Source: Rickettsia hoogstraalii
Lineage (GTDB): Bacteria > Pseudomonadota > Alphaproteobacteria > Rickettsiales > Rickettsiaceae
Length of the DNA: 64,000 bases
Assembly (NCBI RefSeq): GCF_000825685.1
Contig: NZ_CCXM01000001.1
Coordinates: 1,380,050 to 1,444,049, forward strand
Reading direction: 5' to 3'
This document shows positions 28,845 to 38,371 of this stretch, piece by piece. A model generated the notes under the pieces. The model searched no databases, had not been told where the DNA came from, and saw only the letters and a program-made list of their open reading frames with translations. Position 1 is the first letter of the stretch. Every line of letters begins with the position of its first letter. The translations under genes were made by a program, and so were the position numbers.

Positions 28845-29450
28845 ATGAATAAAACAAATGATAATGATATAGACCAGCTAATTTATCTTTTTTCCAAATT
28901 GCCTGGGCTTGGTAGTAGGTCGGCAAGACGTATAGTGCTTTATCTACTACAAGACAAAGATGTTAGGTTAAAAAGCCTGATTAATAACCTTGTAGAGATA
29001 GATAAGAAAATAGTAAAATGCGAGATTTGCGGTAATATGGATACGGAAAATATTTGCTGTATTTGCTCTTCTGAATATAGAGATAAATCGGTTATTGCTG
29101 TTGTTGAAACCGTAGCTGAACTATGGGCAATGGAGCGTAGCGGTAATTTTAAAGGTTTATATCATGTACTAAGTTATAATTTATCGGCAGCTAGTAGGCA
29201 AAATCCTAGCATACTTCGGTTACCTGAACTACTTAAAAGATGTTTTGCAGAAAATATTAAAGAAGTTATTATTGCTACTAATTCTACTTTAGAAGGTCAA
29301 ACTACTGCGTATTTTATTACTGAATATTTAAAAGAACATCCTGCCAAAATTTCTCGCCTAGCTAGCGGTATACCTATCGGAGGTGAACTTGATTATTTAG
29401 ATGAAGGTACCTTATCTGCCGCTATTAACCTACGCCAACCTTTTGAGTAA
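28845..29450 (+). CDS. recR: Recombination protein RecR
   Basis: RecR works with RecFO to load RecA at gaps. From the ATG at 28845 the protein has 201 residues, the family length. It has the helix-hairpin-helix ([19 protein letters not shown]), a C4 zinc finger (C59, C62, C71, C74 in [16 protein letters not shown]), and the Toprim domain ([20 protein letters not shown]) ending in [20 protein letters not shown]. The open frame extends upstream to 28704, but that part is family D repeat and not homologous to RecR. Confidence 0.96.
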   Translation: MNKTNDNDIDQLIYLFSKLPGLGSRSARRIVLYLLQDKDVRLKSLINNLVEIDKKIVKCEICGNMDTENICCICSSEYRDKSVIAVVETVAELWAMERSGNFKGLYHVLSYNLSAASRQNPSILRLPELLKRCFAENIKEVIIATNSTLEGQTTAYFITEYLKEHPAKISRLASGIPIGGELDYLDEGTLSAAINLRQPFE

Positions 29451-29475
29451 AATATTAATAAATTTTAATAAAATG

Positions 29476-29504
29476 TTGACAACTTTATTAAAAATATTTA
29501 ACTT
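29476..29504 (+). promoter_or_regulatory. Putative sigma-70 promoter for 29534 gene
   Basis: A perfect TTGACA (29476-29481) is followed after 17 bases by TAACTT (29499-29504), a weak match to TATAAT. The predicted start of transcription falls just before a hairpin at 29507. Confidence 0.5.
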
Positions 29505-29506
29505 TT

Positions 29507-29531
29507 AACCTCTATTATTAAAAAAGAGGTT
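29507..29531 (+). promoter_or_regulatory. Hairpin that covers the ribosome binding site
   Basis: AACCTCT (29507-29513) pairs with AGAGGTT (29525-29531) around an 11-base loop. The AGAGG in the right arm is the only ribosome site for the ATG at 29534, so the hairpin would hide it. A temperature- or protein-controlled opening is possible but is only inference. Confidence 0.45.
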
Positions 29532-29533
29532 TT

Positions 29534-30715
29534 ATGCAAGATTTTAAGATTAACTCAAAATCAGTTCTTCACATGGTAGCTCAAATTAGAGCTAAACAAT
29601 TAGCAATTAGAGATGTGCAAAATAAAGAGCAAGATGCTATAGTTAAGGCATGGGAAGAAAATGGCATTGATAAAAGCGGTGAGATAACAGGAAAGGAAAT
29701 TATCCAAGCTTTAGAGGATTTTTATAACAAAAGTAAATCAGTAAATGACTATTTAAAAAAACAAGATGTAAATGATATAGATTACCCTATAAAATTTAAT
29801 AAAACTGATTTGCAGTTAAAAATGGCTTTAGGTTATGCAAAGCAGCAAGAGGATAATTTAATAGATCAAATAATAAAAGGAAAGTTTTATAGTGGTTTAT
29901 CAAACGAAATAAATTCTAATGAATTACCTGTTTTATAATCTGATAGCACGGTATCGTTTTGGGGGAATGAGAACTCTTCTGTTAGTTCTGTGTTACTTGA
30001 AAGTATTGCCCAAATACTTGATATTGAGCCGATACCGTTGGTAGGAGCTGCCACCGGTTATAAATTTTATAATTCTCAATATGAGCTGCCGAAAGAGTTA
30101 ATACCGGAAGACTATCATTTTGTCGGCGAAAAAGGTATGCTACTTTTTGGAGATTATCAATATGGCGGACATCGTTATTTTAAAGATCAATTAGTGTTTG
30201 GACCTGAGGATTGCTCAAGTAGCGTGGGTAAAGCAACTTATTTACCTACCGAGCAGATAAAAAGTATAACTACAGCTCAAATGAGAGAAAATCATTCTAA
30301 ATATGGTTATGAGTTAGTTGCAACTTTAAATGATATAGATCAAAAACAATTAGAATTAATTGAGCCGGGTGATATTTATCTTTATAAAACTCATTGTGCA
30401 ATTATTGCAACTAAACCTGACAATACAGCAGAGATTACTACACTACAGTTTTCAAGAGATATAGATAGAGAAGAAAAAAAGCTTTTAGGCGGCGGAATTT
30501 ATGGTTACAACTTAATTGACAAAGTTAAAGAAGATTCAATTAGTCCTATTTATATCTTACGTGCAAAAAATTTAGAACCGCTGCATGCAGAATCATCTTT
30601 ACCGTATTTCTTAAGTAAAATAGATGCAGAATATATAAATTTATATCCTGAAGGTCCTAGTGAAGAAGTTGTAGGAGACTGCAGAATGTTTTTTGAAACT
30701 CAAGAGCAAGCATAA
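29534..30715 (+). pseudogene. NlpC/P60-like hypothetical protein interrupted by in-frame stop
   Basis: A single reading frame of about 394 codons is cut once by TAA at 29936-29938: 134 codons up to ELPVL, then SDSTVSFWGNENSSVSSVLL and on to 30715 in the same frame. The first part is helical with an EF-hand-like loop (GIDKSGEITGKE). The second part has EDCSSSVG (residue type Cys as in NlpC/P60 nucleophiles), then GDIYLYKTHCAIIATK, a GD...H block like the catalytic His strand of that fold. I infer a cysteine amidase or peptidase; the match is by motif only. The second half could be translated separately from 29990. A promoter and a site-hiding hairpin precede it. Confidence 0.6.
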
Positions 30716-30748
30716 CTTTAATCGGGTTTGTTGTGTGGATAACTAAGT

Positions 30749-30905
30749 TGTCATTGCGAGGAAAAACTGTAAGTTTTGACGAAGCAATCCAGTAAAAAAT
30801 TCTGATTTACAGAATTTTTTTATTATTTTTCTGGATTGCCACGCAGTCTACGACTGCTCGCAATGACGGGGGAGTATCCACGCAACAATGCCTCCTCGCA
30901 ATGAC
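30749..30905. repeat. Family A palindromic element with outer arm
   Basis: Inner unit 30749-30868 (GTCATTGCGAGGAAAAACTG to CTCGCAATGACG) with the terminator-like AAATTCTG...CAGAATTTTTTT core; the right outer arm TCCACGCAACAATGCCTCC plus CGCAATGACG ends at 30905. A matching TTGTTGTGTGGAT lies left at about 30728. Confidence 0.87.
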
Positions 30906-30913
30906 GAAAAATT

Positions 30914-32580
30914 TTATAACAAATCTTGGTGAAATTCTAGATGATGTTCACCGGCGAATTTTATTACATCATTATGATTCCCTTGATGATCAAAATTTAT
31001 CAGTAATTCACCTTGTTCGTTTGAGTGTAATATATTTGTGAATAAACGTTGGTCCCCATCAATTTTAATTTCAACTGCTTTTTTACCGATAAATTTAACG
31101 CCGTTATCCCCTTGTTGTCTATATATTATACTTTTTTTTAAGGCATTTACAAATTTATCCCATTGATTCTTATCTAGTTTTTCTTGTAATTTTTCACTAA
31201 TTCTTCCATAACATTCAAGTCCTTGATATTTGCCTAAAGGAGTAGTGTTATTACTTGTAATTTTTCCTTCTTTATTAACTTTCCAACTGCTATAACTAGG
31301 AATAACCTGCCGATAGTATGAAGTAAATGTGCATTTTTTATTGATTGATAATATTCATGAATTTCTATAGGATTTTGATTTTCATACTGCTCTAGCTCTT
31401 CTTTAAGTGATAATAAGCCAATATATTCCTGTATCTTTTCTTGATCATTAGCTAGCCTTGCAGCTGTGAGTCCATTTTCAATGGCTTCCTGATTTTTATT
31501 ATCATATTGTAAAATTTCCTCAACTTCGTTTAAAGCTAAGTCGTATTTCTTAATTGCGATTAAACAAGTGATAATCTTATTAATTTTTTCTATAGCTTGT
31601 GCTTGTGAAAAATTAAGGTTGCTAACAAGAGCTTCTATATGAATTTGGTTAATATATTCTTCAGGATTTAATAAAAATTCTATTTCCTGAAAGATATTAC
31701 TGAGATATGGAGTTATTTTATTTTTAGGTATTTTTTGTATAAATTGTTTAGCTAATTCATATTGTTTGGTCGATCCTTTAAAATGCGTAATAATTGCTCT
31801 TCGGCTAATGACAATTTTCCTGTATTATTATAGGCTGCCGATAGATTATAACGGCAAAAATAGATGACTTTACTTTCCTGTTTTTGCTCATTGTTTACTA
31901 GCTTTGCTAGTCGTGGTTCAAGTAATGTTATTATTTCATCATATTTTTTGGTAGTAAGCAATATTTCAGAAAAAGAGCTTAAAATAGCAAAATCTTCTAT
32001 ATTTGCTAATTGTTTAATAATATCAGGTTGAAATTCAGGTTTTACAAATAATAGAATTTCTGCAATAAAATTTAGATATTTTTGATACCATTCTCCTTGA
32101 GTTTTAAGTAAATTTAAAACTATAGGTGCTGATTTAAGTGTATCTGTGGCTACTTCTTCCATTAATGAAATATTTTTTTCTATTACGGCTAAACGAAAAA
32201 TATTTTCCTTAGCGATAAATTTATTGATAATTTTAGCAATAGGGTTAGAAGAATTAGAGCTAGGTTTGTATTCAAAAAATATTTCTACTTTAGAATTTTT
32301 ATTAATTAAAGAATTATATTCACTAATCTCATAATCTTTAAATAACTCATGATTTTTAAGTTCTTCGTAACTGTAATTTTTTAATACACATTCCAATAGC
32401 TAATTTTGAGTTTTTTATTTCTTCAATAGTTTTTAAATAATCTTTTTTTATGTCAAAACTTCTAACTATTGTTGAGTATAATTCTATAGCTGTATTTAAG
32501 GTAATATTGTGAGTTTCAAGCGGTAACCATAAAATATGGTTATTTTCAGAAAAGTTAATAGAAGACTTTTTTGATTTCAT
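30914..32580 (-). pseudogene. Decayed helical-repeat (TPR-like) gene, four fragments
   Basis: Reading the minus strand gives four consecutive pieces in shifted frames: 32580-32390 (MKSKKSSINFSENNHILWLP...), 32390-31770 (ECVLKNYSYEELKNHELF... to ...SLAEEQLLRILK), about 31770-31335 (KQYELAKQFIQKIPKN... to ...IEIHEYYQSIK) and about 31335-30914 (TFTSYYRQVIPSYSSWKVN... to ...GEHHLEFHQDLL). The breaks are single-base changes: one extra base at ATTGG near 32390, one A lost near 31780, and one A lost from six near 31337. Restored length is about 555 residues. The middle has paired helices like TPR (YNLSAAYNNTGKLSLAEEQL); the C-terminal domain is beta-rich and unknown to me. It lies 99 bases after nadK on the same strand. 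Confidence 0.75.
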
Positions 32581-32679
32581 ATATAATGCCTAGTTATTTT
32601 TAACAAGGCATCATATTTTAACAAGGCATCATACATTAATTTAATTCTTAGTCAAAAAATTATTAATATTTTTTAATAA

Positions 32680-33447
32680 TTACCCACCGAATTGCTCTTT
32701 AATAATTCTATCTTCCAGCGTATGGTTTTTATTAAAGAGCAGTTTGATAGGCTTATCCTTGGTAGATTTAACGGTAACATTTGTGATATTATTAAACTCC
32801 TGAAAGTCGGCAGTAGCATTTACCGGTCGTTTATTTGTATTAAGTATTTCAAATTTAATTGTAGCAGATGAAAGCAGTAAAGCACCGTGCCATCTACGCG
32901 GTCTAAAAGAGCAGATAGGGGTTAGGCATAGCATATTTGATTCAAGCGGTAAAATAGGACCGCCGGCAGATAAATTGTAAGCACTACTTCCGGCAGGCGT
33001 TGCAACTAAAGCTCCGTCTGCTACTAATTCGCTCATCCTCTCTATTTCGTTTACGTCTATTCTAAATTTAGCAGCTTGATTAGTTTTACGAAATATCGAT
33101 ACTTCGTTAATAGCAAGTGCGGTATATATTTGACCGCTTATATCTTCAGCTTGCATAAGAAGAGGATTTAGAATAGAAACTGTACTTTCATGTATATTTT
33201 GTAATAAATTCTTGGTATCTAAAGGATTCATTAAAAAGCCGAGACTTCCTAAATTAACTCCATAAAAAGGGATATTAAGATTCATATAGCGGTGAATATT
33301 ATGTAGTAATTCTCCATCGCCGCCTATTACGATAATTGCTTCTGCTTCCTCTATTTTACAATAATTATAGAGTTTTTTTATTTCCTCTATAATAGTTAGA
33401 TGTTTGGAATTTTGGTTATAAATCAATGCTATTTTATTTATATTCAT
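32680..33447 (-). CDS. nadK: NAD kinase
   Basis: Phosphorylates NAD to NADP. The family motif GGDGELL has its catalytic D44 (IGGDGELLHNIH), followed by NLGSLGFLMNP, and the diphosphate-binding block DGALVATPAGSSAYNLSAGG. The 255-residue length is typical for the compact bacterial form. It diverges from the RNase J gene; the 85-base gap between them should hold both promoters. Confidence 0.96.
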   Translation of the reverse strand: MNINKIALIYNQNSKHLTIIEEIKKLYNYCKIEEAEAIIVIGGDGELLHNIHRYMNLNIPFYGVNLGSLGFLMNPLDTKNLLQNIHESTVSILNPLLMQAEDISGQIYTALAINEVSIFRKTNQAAKFRIDVNEIERMSELVADGALVATPAGSSAYNLSAGGPILPLESNMLCLTPICSFRPRRWHGALLLSSATIKFEILNTNKRPVNATADFQEFNNITNVTVKSTKDKPIKLLFNKNHTLEDRIIKEQFGG

Positions 33448-33532
33448 TATATGAATTTTTTTTAAATATATAGACGCTTAACTAATAATAAGTTATAAGA
33501 ATAAAGTAATAAAATAAATATTAAGTTAAATT

Positions 33533-35215
33533 ATGTCATCATTCAACATCAAAAATCATAAAAATGATCTGCTATTTGTACCGCTAGGAGGATCTAATGA
33601 AATAGGTATGAATCTTAATCTTTTCCATTATAAAGGTAAATGGTTAATGATTGATTGCGGTAGCGGTTTTGCCGATGACTACTTACCTGGTGTTGATATG
33701 ATAATTGCCGATAGTAGCTTTATAGAGAAATATAAAAAAGATATAGTAGGTCTGATTTTAACTCATGCTCACGAGGATCATTTAGGCGGTGTCCAATATT
33801 TATGGAATAGCCTTAAATGTCCTATTTATACTACTACTTTCACAGCAAATTTTTTAAAAATTCGTTTAAATGAATATGATTTTGCTAAAAATATAAAAAT
33901 TCATGAAGTAAAACCGGGTAGTAAAATAAGTCTAGATCCTTTTTCCTTAGAGATGGTGCCGCTGACTCACTCGGCTCCTGAAATGCAAGCAATTATGATC
34001 CGTACGGATGCAGGTAATATTTTACATACGGGAGATTGGAAATTTGATAATGATCCGGTACTTGGGAAAAAAGCCGATGAGGAGCTTCTAAAATCTTATG
34101 GAGATGAAGGGGTTCTTGCACTTGTTTGTGATTCAACTAATGTGTTTAATAAAGGAAGCTCAGGTTCTGAGGGAGATGTTAGAAAAAGTTTAGTAGATAT
34201 CATAGCCGGCTGCCCTCAAATGGTAGTAGTTTCAACCTTTGCCTCTAATTTAGCACGGCTTGATACGATAATTCATGCAGCTGAGCTTGCTGGTAGAAAA
34301 GTAGTCTTAACCGGTAGAAGTTTACACCGTATGATGCTTGCTGCTCAAGAAAGCGGCTATTTTAAAGATATTGCTCCTCTAATTAGTGAACATGACGTTA
34401 GTAGATTTAGAAGAGAAGAATTATTAGTAATTGCTACCGGTTGTCAGGGCGAACCTATGGCAGCAACCGCAAAATTGGCTAGTAATTCTCACCAATCTAT
34501 AAAGCTTGCTCCTAAGGATACAATGATTTTTTCTTCAAAAATTATTCCGGGTAATGAAAAGAAAATATTCAGGCTATTTAATATATTTGTTAAAGCCGGT
34601 GTAGAAGTTATTACTGAGCGAGATCATTTTGTGCATGTTTCAGGTCATCCATCGATTGATGAGCTGCAAAAAATGTACTCTCTGATTAGACCGAATATCT
34701 GTATTCCAGTTCATGGCGAGCCGGTACATATTCATGAACATGTTAAGCTTGCTAAGAAAAACGGTATAAAACAGGCGGTAGAGGTTGAAAATGGTAGTGT
34801 AGTATTGCTTGAGTCCAATAATGCGAAAGTAATTTCAAAGGTTGAAAGCGGTTATTTAGCCGTTGACGGTAATTATTTGCTGCCCGTCGAATCCCCGATT
34901 TTTAAAGCTAGAAGACGTATGCGTGAGGCAGGTATCGTGGTAGCATCAGTAGTAATTAATAAAAAAGGGTTGCTTGCTGCAAACCCAATGCTGTCTATGC
35001 CGGGGCTGCTTGATCCGAAAGAGGATATGGCATTAGTTAACCTCATTAAAAACGATATTAAAGAACTTGTTACCATTCAAAATAAACAGGCTAAAAAAGC
35101 ATTGTCGGATGAACAAGTAATCGAAGCAATAAAAGGAACAATCCGTAAAACCTTGAAACAGGAAATTAATAAATCCCCTGTGATAATAGTAAATCTTGAG
35201 AAAGCTGTGGAGTAG
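33533..35215 (+). CDS. rnj: Ribonuclease J
   Basis: Metallo-beta-lactamase/beta-CASP nuclease with 5'-3' exo- and endonuclease activity on RNA. The zinc motif HAHEDHLGG places H78, H80, D82 and H83; GDWKFD, DSTNVF and the beta-CASP blocks VSTFASNLARL and GHPSIDEL follow, and VHGEPVHIHEH closes the active site. At 560 residues with a C-terminal domain it is full length. Alphaproteobacteria use RNase J in rRNA maturation and mRNA decay. Confidence 0.96.
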   Translation: MSSFNIKNHKNDLLFVPLGGSNEIGMNLNLFHYKGKWLMIDCGSGFADDYLPGVDMIIADSSFIEKYKKDIVGLILTHAHEDHLGGVQYLWNSLKCPIYTTTFTANFLKIRLNEYDFAKNIKIHEVKPGSKISLDPFSLEMVPLTHSAPEMQAIMIRTDAGNILHTGDWKFDNDPVLGKKADEELLKSYGDEGVLALVCDSTNVFNKGSSGSEGDVRKSLVDIIAGCPQMVVVSTFASNLARLDTIIHAAELAGRKVVLTGRSLHRMMLAAQESGYFKDIAPLISEHDVSRFRREELLVIATGCQGEPMAATAKLASNSHQSIKLAPKDTMIFSSKIIPGNEKKIFRLFNIFVKAGVEVITERDHFVHVSGHPSIDELQKMYSLIRPNICIPVHGEPVHIHEHVKLAKKNGIKQAVEVENGSVVLLESNNAKVISKVESGYLAVDGNYLLPVESPIFKARRRMREAGIVVASVVINKKGLLAANPMLSMPGLLDPKEDMALVNLIKNDIKELVTIQNKQAKKALSDEQVIEAIKGTIRKTLKQEINKSPVIIVNLEKAVE

Positions 35216-35237
35216 AGGAGTTGTAGATCGTTTTTTC

Positions 35238-35334
35238 CGTCATTGCGAGGAAAAATTGAAAATTTTGACGAAGCAATCTCAGGATATTTGACGAGATTGC
35301 CGCGTCGTTGCTAAAGCAACTCCTCGCAATGACG
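35238..35334. repeat. Family A palindromic element
   Basis: CGTCATTGCGAGGAAAAATT to ACTCCTCGCAATGACG with GCAATCTC and GAGATTGC inner arms; the outer sub-arms differ from each other, as at 17.4 kb. It lies between rnj and gpsA. Confidence 0.87.
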
Positions 35335-35369
35335 ATTTGTGTATTGCGGGGTGACAAAGAAAAAATAAA

Positions 35370-36470
35370 ATGAATAAATTTAAAAATATTGCGGTTTATG
35401 GAGGAGGGAGTTTTGGTACTAGTCTTGCTTCTTTAGTAGCACAAAACTGTAATAACGTTACTTTATTTTTACGTGACGAGGAAATAGCAAAAGAAATTTT
35501 ACATAAAAAAACTAACATAAAATATTTAGGGGATATTAAATTACCTACTCATTTACAGGCTACTACAAACTTAGATATAATTAAGGATTTTGAACTAATT
35601 ATTATTGCAGTGCCGTCTTACGCTTTTGATGACTCAATAAAATTATTAAAAACTCACGGCATTTCTAAAGACAATACTCTTCTAATCGCAACAAAAGGCT
35701 TTGCTCGTAACCCTACCGAATTATTTTCAGATAGGTTAGAAACTCTATTACCGCATAGCACTACAGCGTTTTTTGCAGGTCCGAATCTAGCGAAAGAACT
35801 AGCTAAAAATTTACCGGCTTCGGCAAGTATTGCAAGTTTAGATATAGATATAGCAAATAAGATAGCTTATAACCTAAGTTCAAAAATTTTTACTACTAAT
35901 ATGACAAGAGATATTGTGACATTACAGGTAGCAGGAGCATTGAAAAATATCTTTGCTATTAAAAGCGGAATTGATTTAGCAAGAGAGCAGGGCGAAAATG
36001 CAAGAGCAACGCTTATAGTAGCTGCCTTAAAAGAAATTGCTATTTTATCGAAAGCTTTAGGTGGTATGCAAGAGAGAGCAGATATATTAGACTTATTGGA
36101 TAACGCAGCTAATAAGGAGGAATTTGTAGGAGACACTTCACCTCGCACCGCAGCGTACACTTTAGTACGTGAGGATGCGAGTACCGGATCGACGCACAAA
36201 TTATCCTTAGAAGCAAGTTATGCAAGAGGTCTATTATTAGAGGCGGGAGTAGTAGGCGATTTAGTCCTTACTTGCTATTCTTTAGGCTCACGCAATACAA
36301 AATTCGGTTATGAGCTTGGAATTAGTAGTGATAAAAAGAAATTTTTACAAGAATATAAAGAGTTAGTAGAGGGAAGAGAAGCATTAAAATTAGTTTTGGA
36401 TTTGATAAAAAAATATAATTTACGAATGCCTATAATTTCCGAAGTGGCTAACTATGTCATTCCTGCGTAG
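35370..36470 (+). CDS. gpsA: Glycerol-3-phosphate dehydrogenase with inserted RPE-1
   Basis: GpsA makes or uses sn-glycerol 3-phosphate for phospholipids, which rickettsiae can also take from the host. The N-terminal NAD fold has YGGGSFGTSL (about 8-17), IAVPSYAFD and ATKGF; the catalytic part has QVAGALKNIFAIKSGID with its lysine, and GDLVLTCYSLGSRNTKFG. Between ALGGMQERADILDLLDNAAN and LLLEAGVVGDLV lies an insert at about residues 249-285 (EEFVGDTSPRTAAYTLVRED and onward), an in-frame RPE-1 that is absent from normal GpsA. Without it the protein has about 330 residues, the family size. No stop results. Confidence 0.95.
   Translation: MNKFKNIAVYGGGSFGTSLASLVAQNCNNVTLFLRDEEIAKEILHKKTNIKYLGDIKLPTHLQATTNLDIIKDFELIIIAVPSYAFDDSIKLLKTHGISKDNTLLIATKGFARNPTELFSDRLETLLPHSTTAFFAGPNLAKELAKNLPASASIASLDIDIANKIAYNLSSKIFTTNMTRDIVTLQVAGALKNIFAIKSGIDLAREQGENARATLIVAALKEIAILSKALGGMQERADILDLLDNAANKEEFVGDTSPRTAAYTLVREDASTGSTHKLSLEASYARGLLLEAGVVGDLVLTCYSLGSRNTKFGYELGISSDKKKFLQEYKELVEGREALKLVLDLIKKYNLRMPIISEVANYVIPA
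36116..36226 (+). repeat. RPE-1 element inside gpsA
   Basis: GGAGGAATTTGTAGGAGACA to GCAAGTTATGCAAGA, with the palindromic core TGCGTACACTTTAGTACGTG-like sequence. The reverse complement of the intergenic copy at 47185-47326 matches it closely. It is read in an open frame of gpsA. Confidence 0.9.
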
Positions 36471-36493
36471 GTGTTGTTGTGTGGATATCACCC

Positions 36494-36588
36494 CGTCATT
36501 GCGAGGAAAATTATGAAGTAATTTGACGAAGCAATCTCATGCCAAAGTCCTGAGATTGCCGTGCTCCTTTTAGTCGCTCGCAATGACG
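36494..36588. repeat. Family A palindromic element
   Basis: CGTCATTGCGAGGAAAATTA to TCGCTCGCAATGACG. A left outer arm remnant (TGTTGTTGTGTGGATA) lies at about 36470. It directly follows gpsA. Confidence 0.87.
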
Positions 36589-36666
36589 ATTGATTATAGC
36601 TACAGCATTCTCTTCATCTGTTCCTGCTCTAATTTTTCTTCTTTATCTAGTTTATTTAAAAATTCT

Positions 36667-37023
36667 TTATAAAAACCGTTTGTTATATACAAGTTCCATT
36701 TCGATATTTAATTCAGAAGATTCAAGTATGATTAAACATTCACCATCCTTGAAAGTAACCACTTTATCATTTTCTTCTTCTAAACTATATTTATCTTTTA
36801 AGATGTTATAAAACTCTTCAAATTTATTTTTATCTATAGTTAAGATAACGGCTTCTATTACATTAAAATCATTACATATTACTAAAGCTTTAGATATAGT
36901 TTTTTCATTTGGTTCTATATAATAATTATATCCTTGCCAATAATTAGGTTCTTTATTGATGATTTTGTATTTTTTTGTTAAATCTATATTGGTAGTTTTA
37001 TTTAATTCAAGACCAAGCGGCAT
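36667..37023 (-). CDS. Small hypothetical protein, start region damaged
   Basis: Unrecognised acidic protein of 118 residues from the ATG at 37023 (MPLGLELNKTTNIDLTKKYK). Its C-terminal half alternates acidic helices and strands (NKFEEFYNILKDKYSLEE, GECLIILESSELNIEMELVY). Upstream, the frame reads FFCLNTYSNP before a stop; an ATG at about 37083 in a shifted frame opens MQNLLPLLNYIF, and removal of one T from a run of seven near 37050 would join the two into a signal-peptide-like start. So the gene may have lost its N terminus. Confidence 0.5.
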   Translation of the reverse strand: MPLGLELNKTTNIDLTKKYKIINKEPNYWQGYNYYIEPNEKTISKALVICNDFNVIEAVILTIDKNKFEEFYNILKDKYSLEEENDKVVTFKDGECLIILESSELNIEMELVYNKRFL

Positions 37024-37383
37024 AGGATTAGAATAGGTATTTAAACAAAAAAATATAATTTAATAAGGGTAATAGATTTTGCATAAATATACTCGTTGAA
37101 CCCCCAAAATTGGCTACGTCGTCTTTGTAAGTCCTAGGATGCTCACGTATTAAATATACGCTCCGCTCCTCGGCTTACTGACTCCTTTCTCTTTTTCAAG
37201 TTGAACTTCGTATCTCAACTCTTCATTTCACAGGAGTATATATAATATTAAACAACAAATCTTAAATACCATAATATTTATAATATTTCAATTAAAAGTT
37301 AATAAAATAAAAATCTTTACAAAATTTAGTGAAAAAAAATAAAACCTCATATATTATAAGTAATTATATCTTTAGCTCATTAC
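37024..37383. other. Repeat-bearing gap before AEC transporter
   Basis: Holds the shifted start of the preceding minus-strand gene, a family D element (37087-37243), and about 140 bases of AT-rich DNA that presumably include the promoter of the AEC gene. No further gene seen. Confidence 0.7.
37087..37243. repeat. Family D long palindromic element
   Basis: ATATACTCGTTGAACCCCCA to CACAGGAGTATATA; the middle GTAAGTCCTAGGATGCTCAC and the CGCTCCTCGGCTTAC arm match the copy at 10263 closely. Confidence 0.87.
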
Positions 37384-38313
37384 ATGATAATCTTTAGTAT
37401 AGTTTTTTTTAAAACCGTTTCGGTATTATTAAGTGTAGTAATAGGATTCTTAGCAGGTAAATATTCAAATGTTGAAAGAGATAGTATCTCTTCGTTACTA
37501 TTCTATTTTATATCACCTATAGTATTTTTTACGATACCTGCTAGTACAACCTTAACACTTTCGGCATTAAGTGTTACGGTCGTAACATTTGTAATTGCAA
37601 CACTCTTATCGCTTTTTTCTTATTATTTTTTTGGTAAATTTTGGCAAGATCATACACGTAATATTATAGCTTTGTCTGCAGGTACGGCAAATGGCGGATA
37701 TTTTATGTTGCCTATAGCTGCAGCACTTTTCGATGATTATACATTAAGTATTTATATGATGGCTGTTATAGGAGTTAATATTTATGAATGTTCCGTCGGC
37801 TTTTATATTTGTATGCGAAGTTTTGCTAATACCACCGATAGTATATTAAAAGTAGTAAAATTACCGATTTTAAACGCTTTTTTCTTGGGATGTTTATTTA
37901 GTTTTTGCGGTTTTACTTTACCGGATTTTTTAGATGATTTTATATATAATATGAAAGGTTCTTTTTCGATACTAGGTATGGTGATGGTGGGCCTTGCTCT
38001 TTCATCTCTACAAAAATTTGAAGTCGATATAAAATTTACTCTTGCTACGTTTGCTGCTAAATTTTTATTCTATCCTTTGGGAGTAGGGTTATTTATCATG
38101 TTTGATCATTTTGTAACAAAATGGTATAATAATGATTACTATAATGCTCTAAAACTACTTTCTACGGCACCACTCGCAGCAAATACTATAGTTATAGCGA
38201 ATTTACAGAAATTTTATCCTGAGAAAGTTGCAGCTACCGTGTTTTTATCTTTGCTTTTTGTAGTTATATATATGCCGACAATGGTCAGTATATTTTTAAG
38301 TGACTTAAATTAA
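37384..38313 (+). CDS. AEC-family transporter
   Basis: Auxin-efflux-carrier-type permease of 309 residues with about ten membrane segments. VLLSVVIGFLAGKYSNVERD, LFYFISPIVFFTIPAS, ALSAGTANGGYFMLPIAAAL and SILGMVMVGLALSS match family hallmarks, as does the C-terminal TAPLAANTIVIANLQKFYPE. Bacterial members move dicarboxylates such as malonate or malate; the substrate here is not shown. It is the first gene of a plus-strand pair with an alpha/beta hydrolase 58 bases downstream. Confidence 0.9.
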   Translation: MIIFSIVFFKTVSVLLSVVIGFLAGKYSNVERDSISSLLFYFISPIVFFTIPASTTLTLSALSVTVVTFVIATLLSLFSYYFFGKFWQDHTRNIIALSAGTANGGYFMLPIAAALFDDYTLSIYMMAVIGVNIYECSVGFYICMRSFANTTDSILKVVKLPILNAFFLGCLFSFCGFTLPDFLDDFIYNMKGSFSILGMVMVGLALSSLQKFEVDIKFTLATFAAKFLFYPLGVGLFIMFDHFVTKWYNNDYYNALKLLSTAPLAANTIVIANLQKFYPEKVAATVFLSLLFVVIYMPTMVSIFLSDLN

Positions 38314-38371
38314 TAACATGATGACAATGATTTTTTTGAAATTTATTCTAAATTGGTATTAATAGGTTCAT

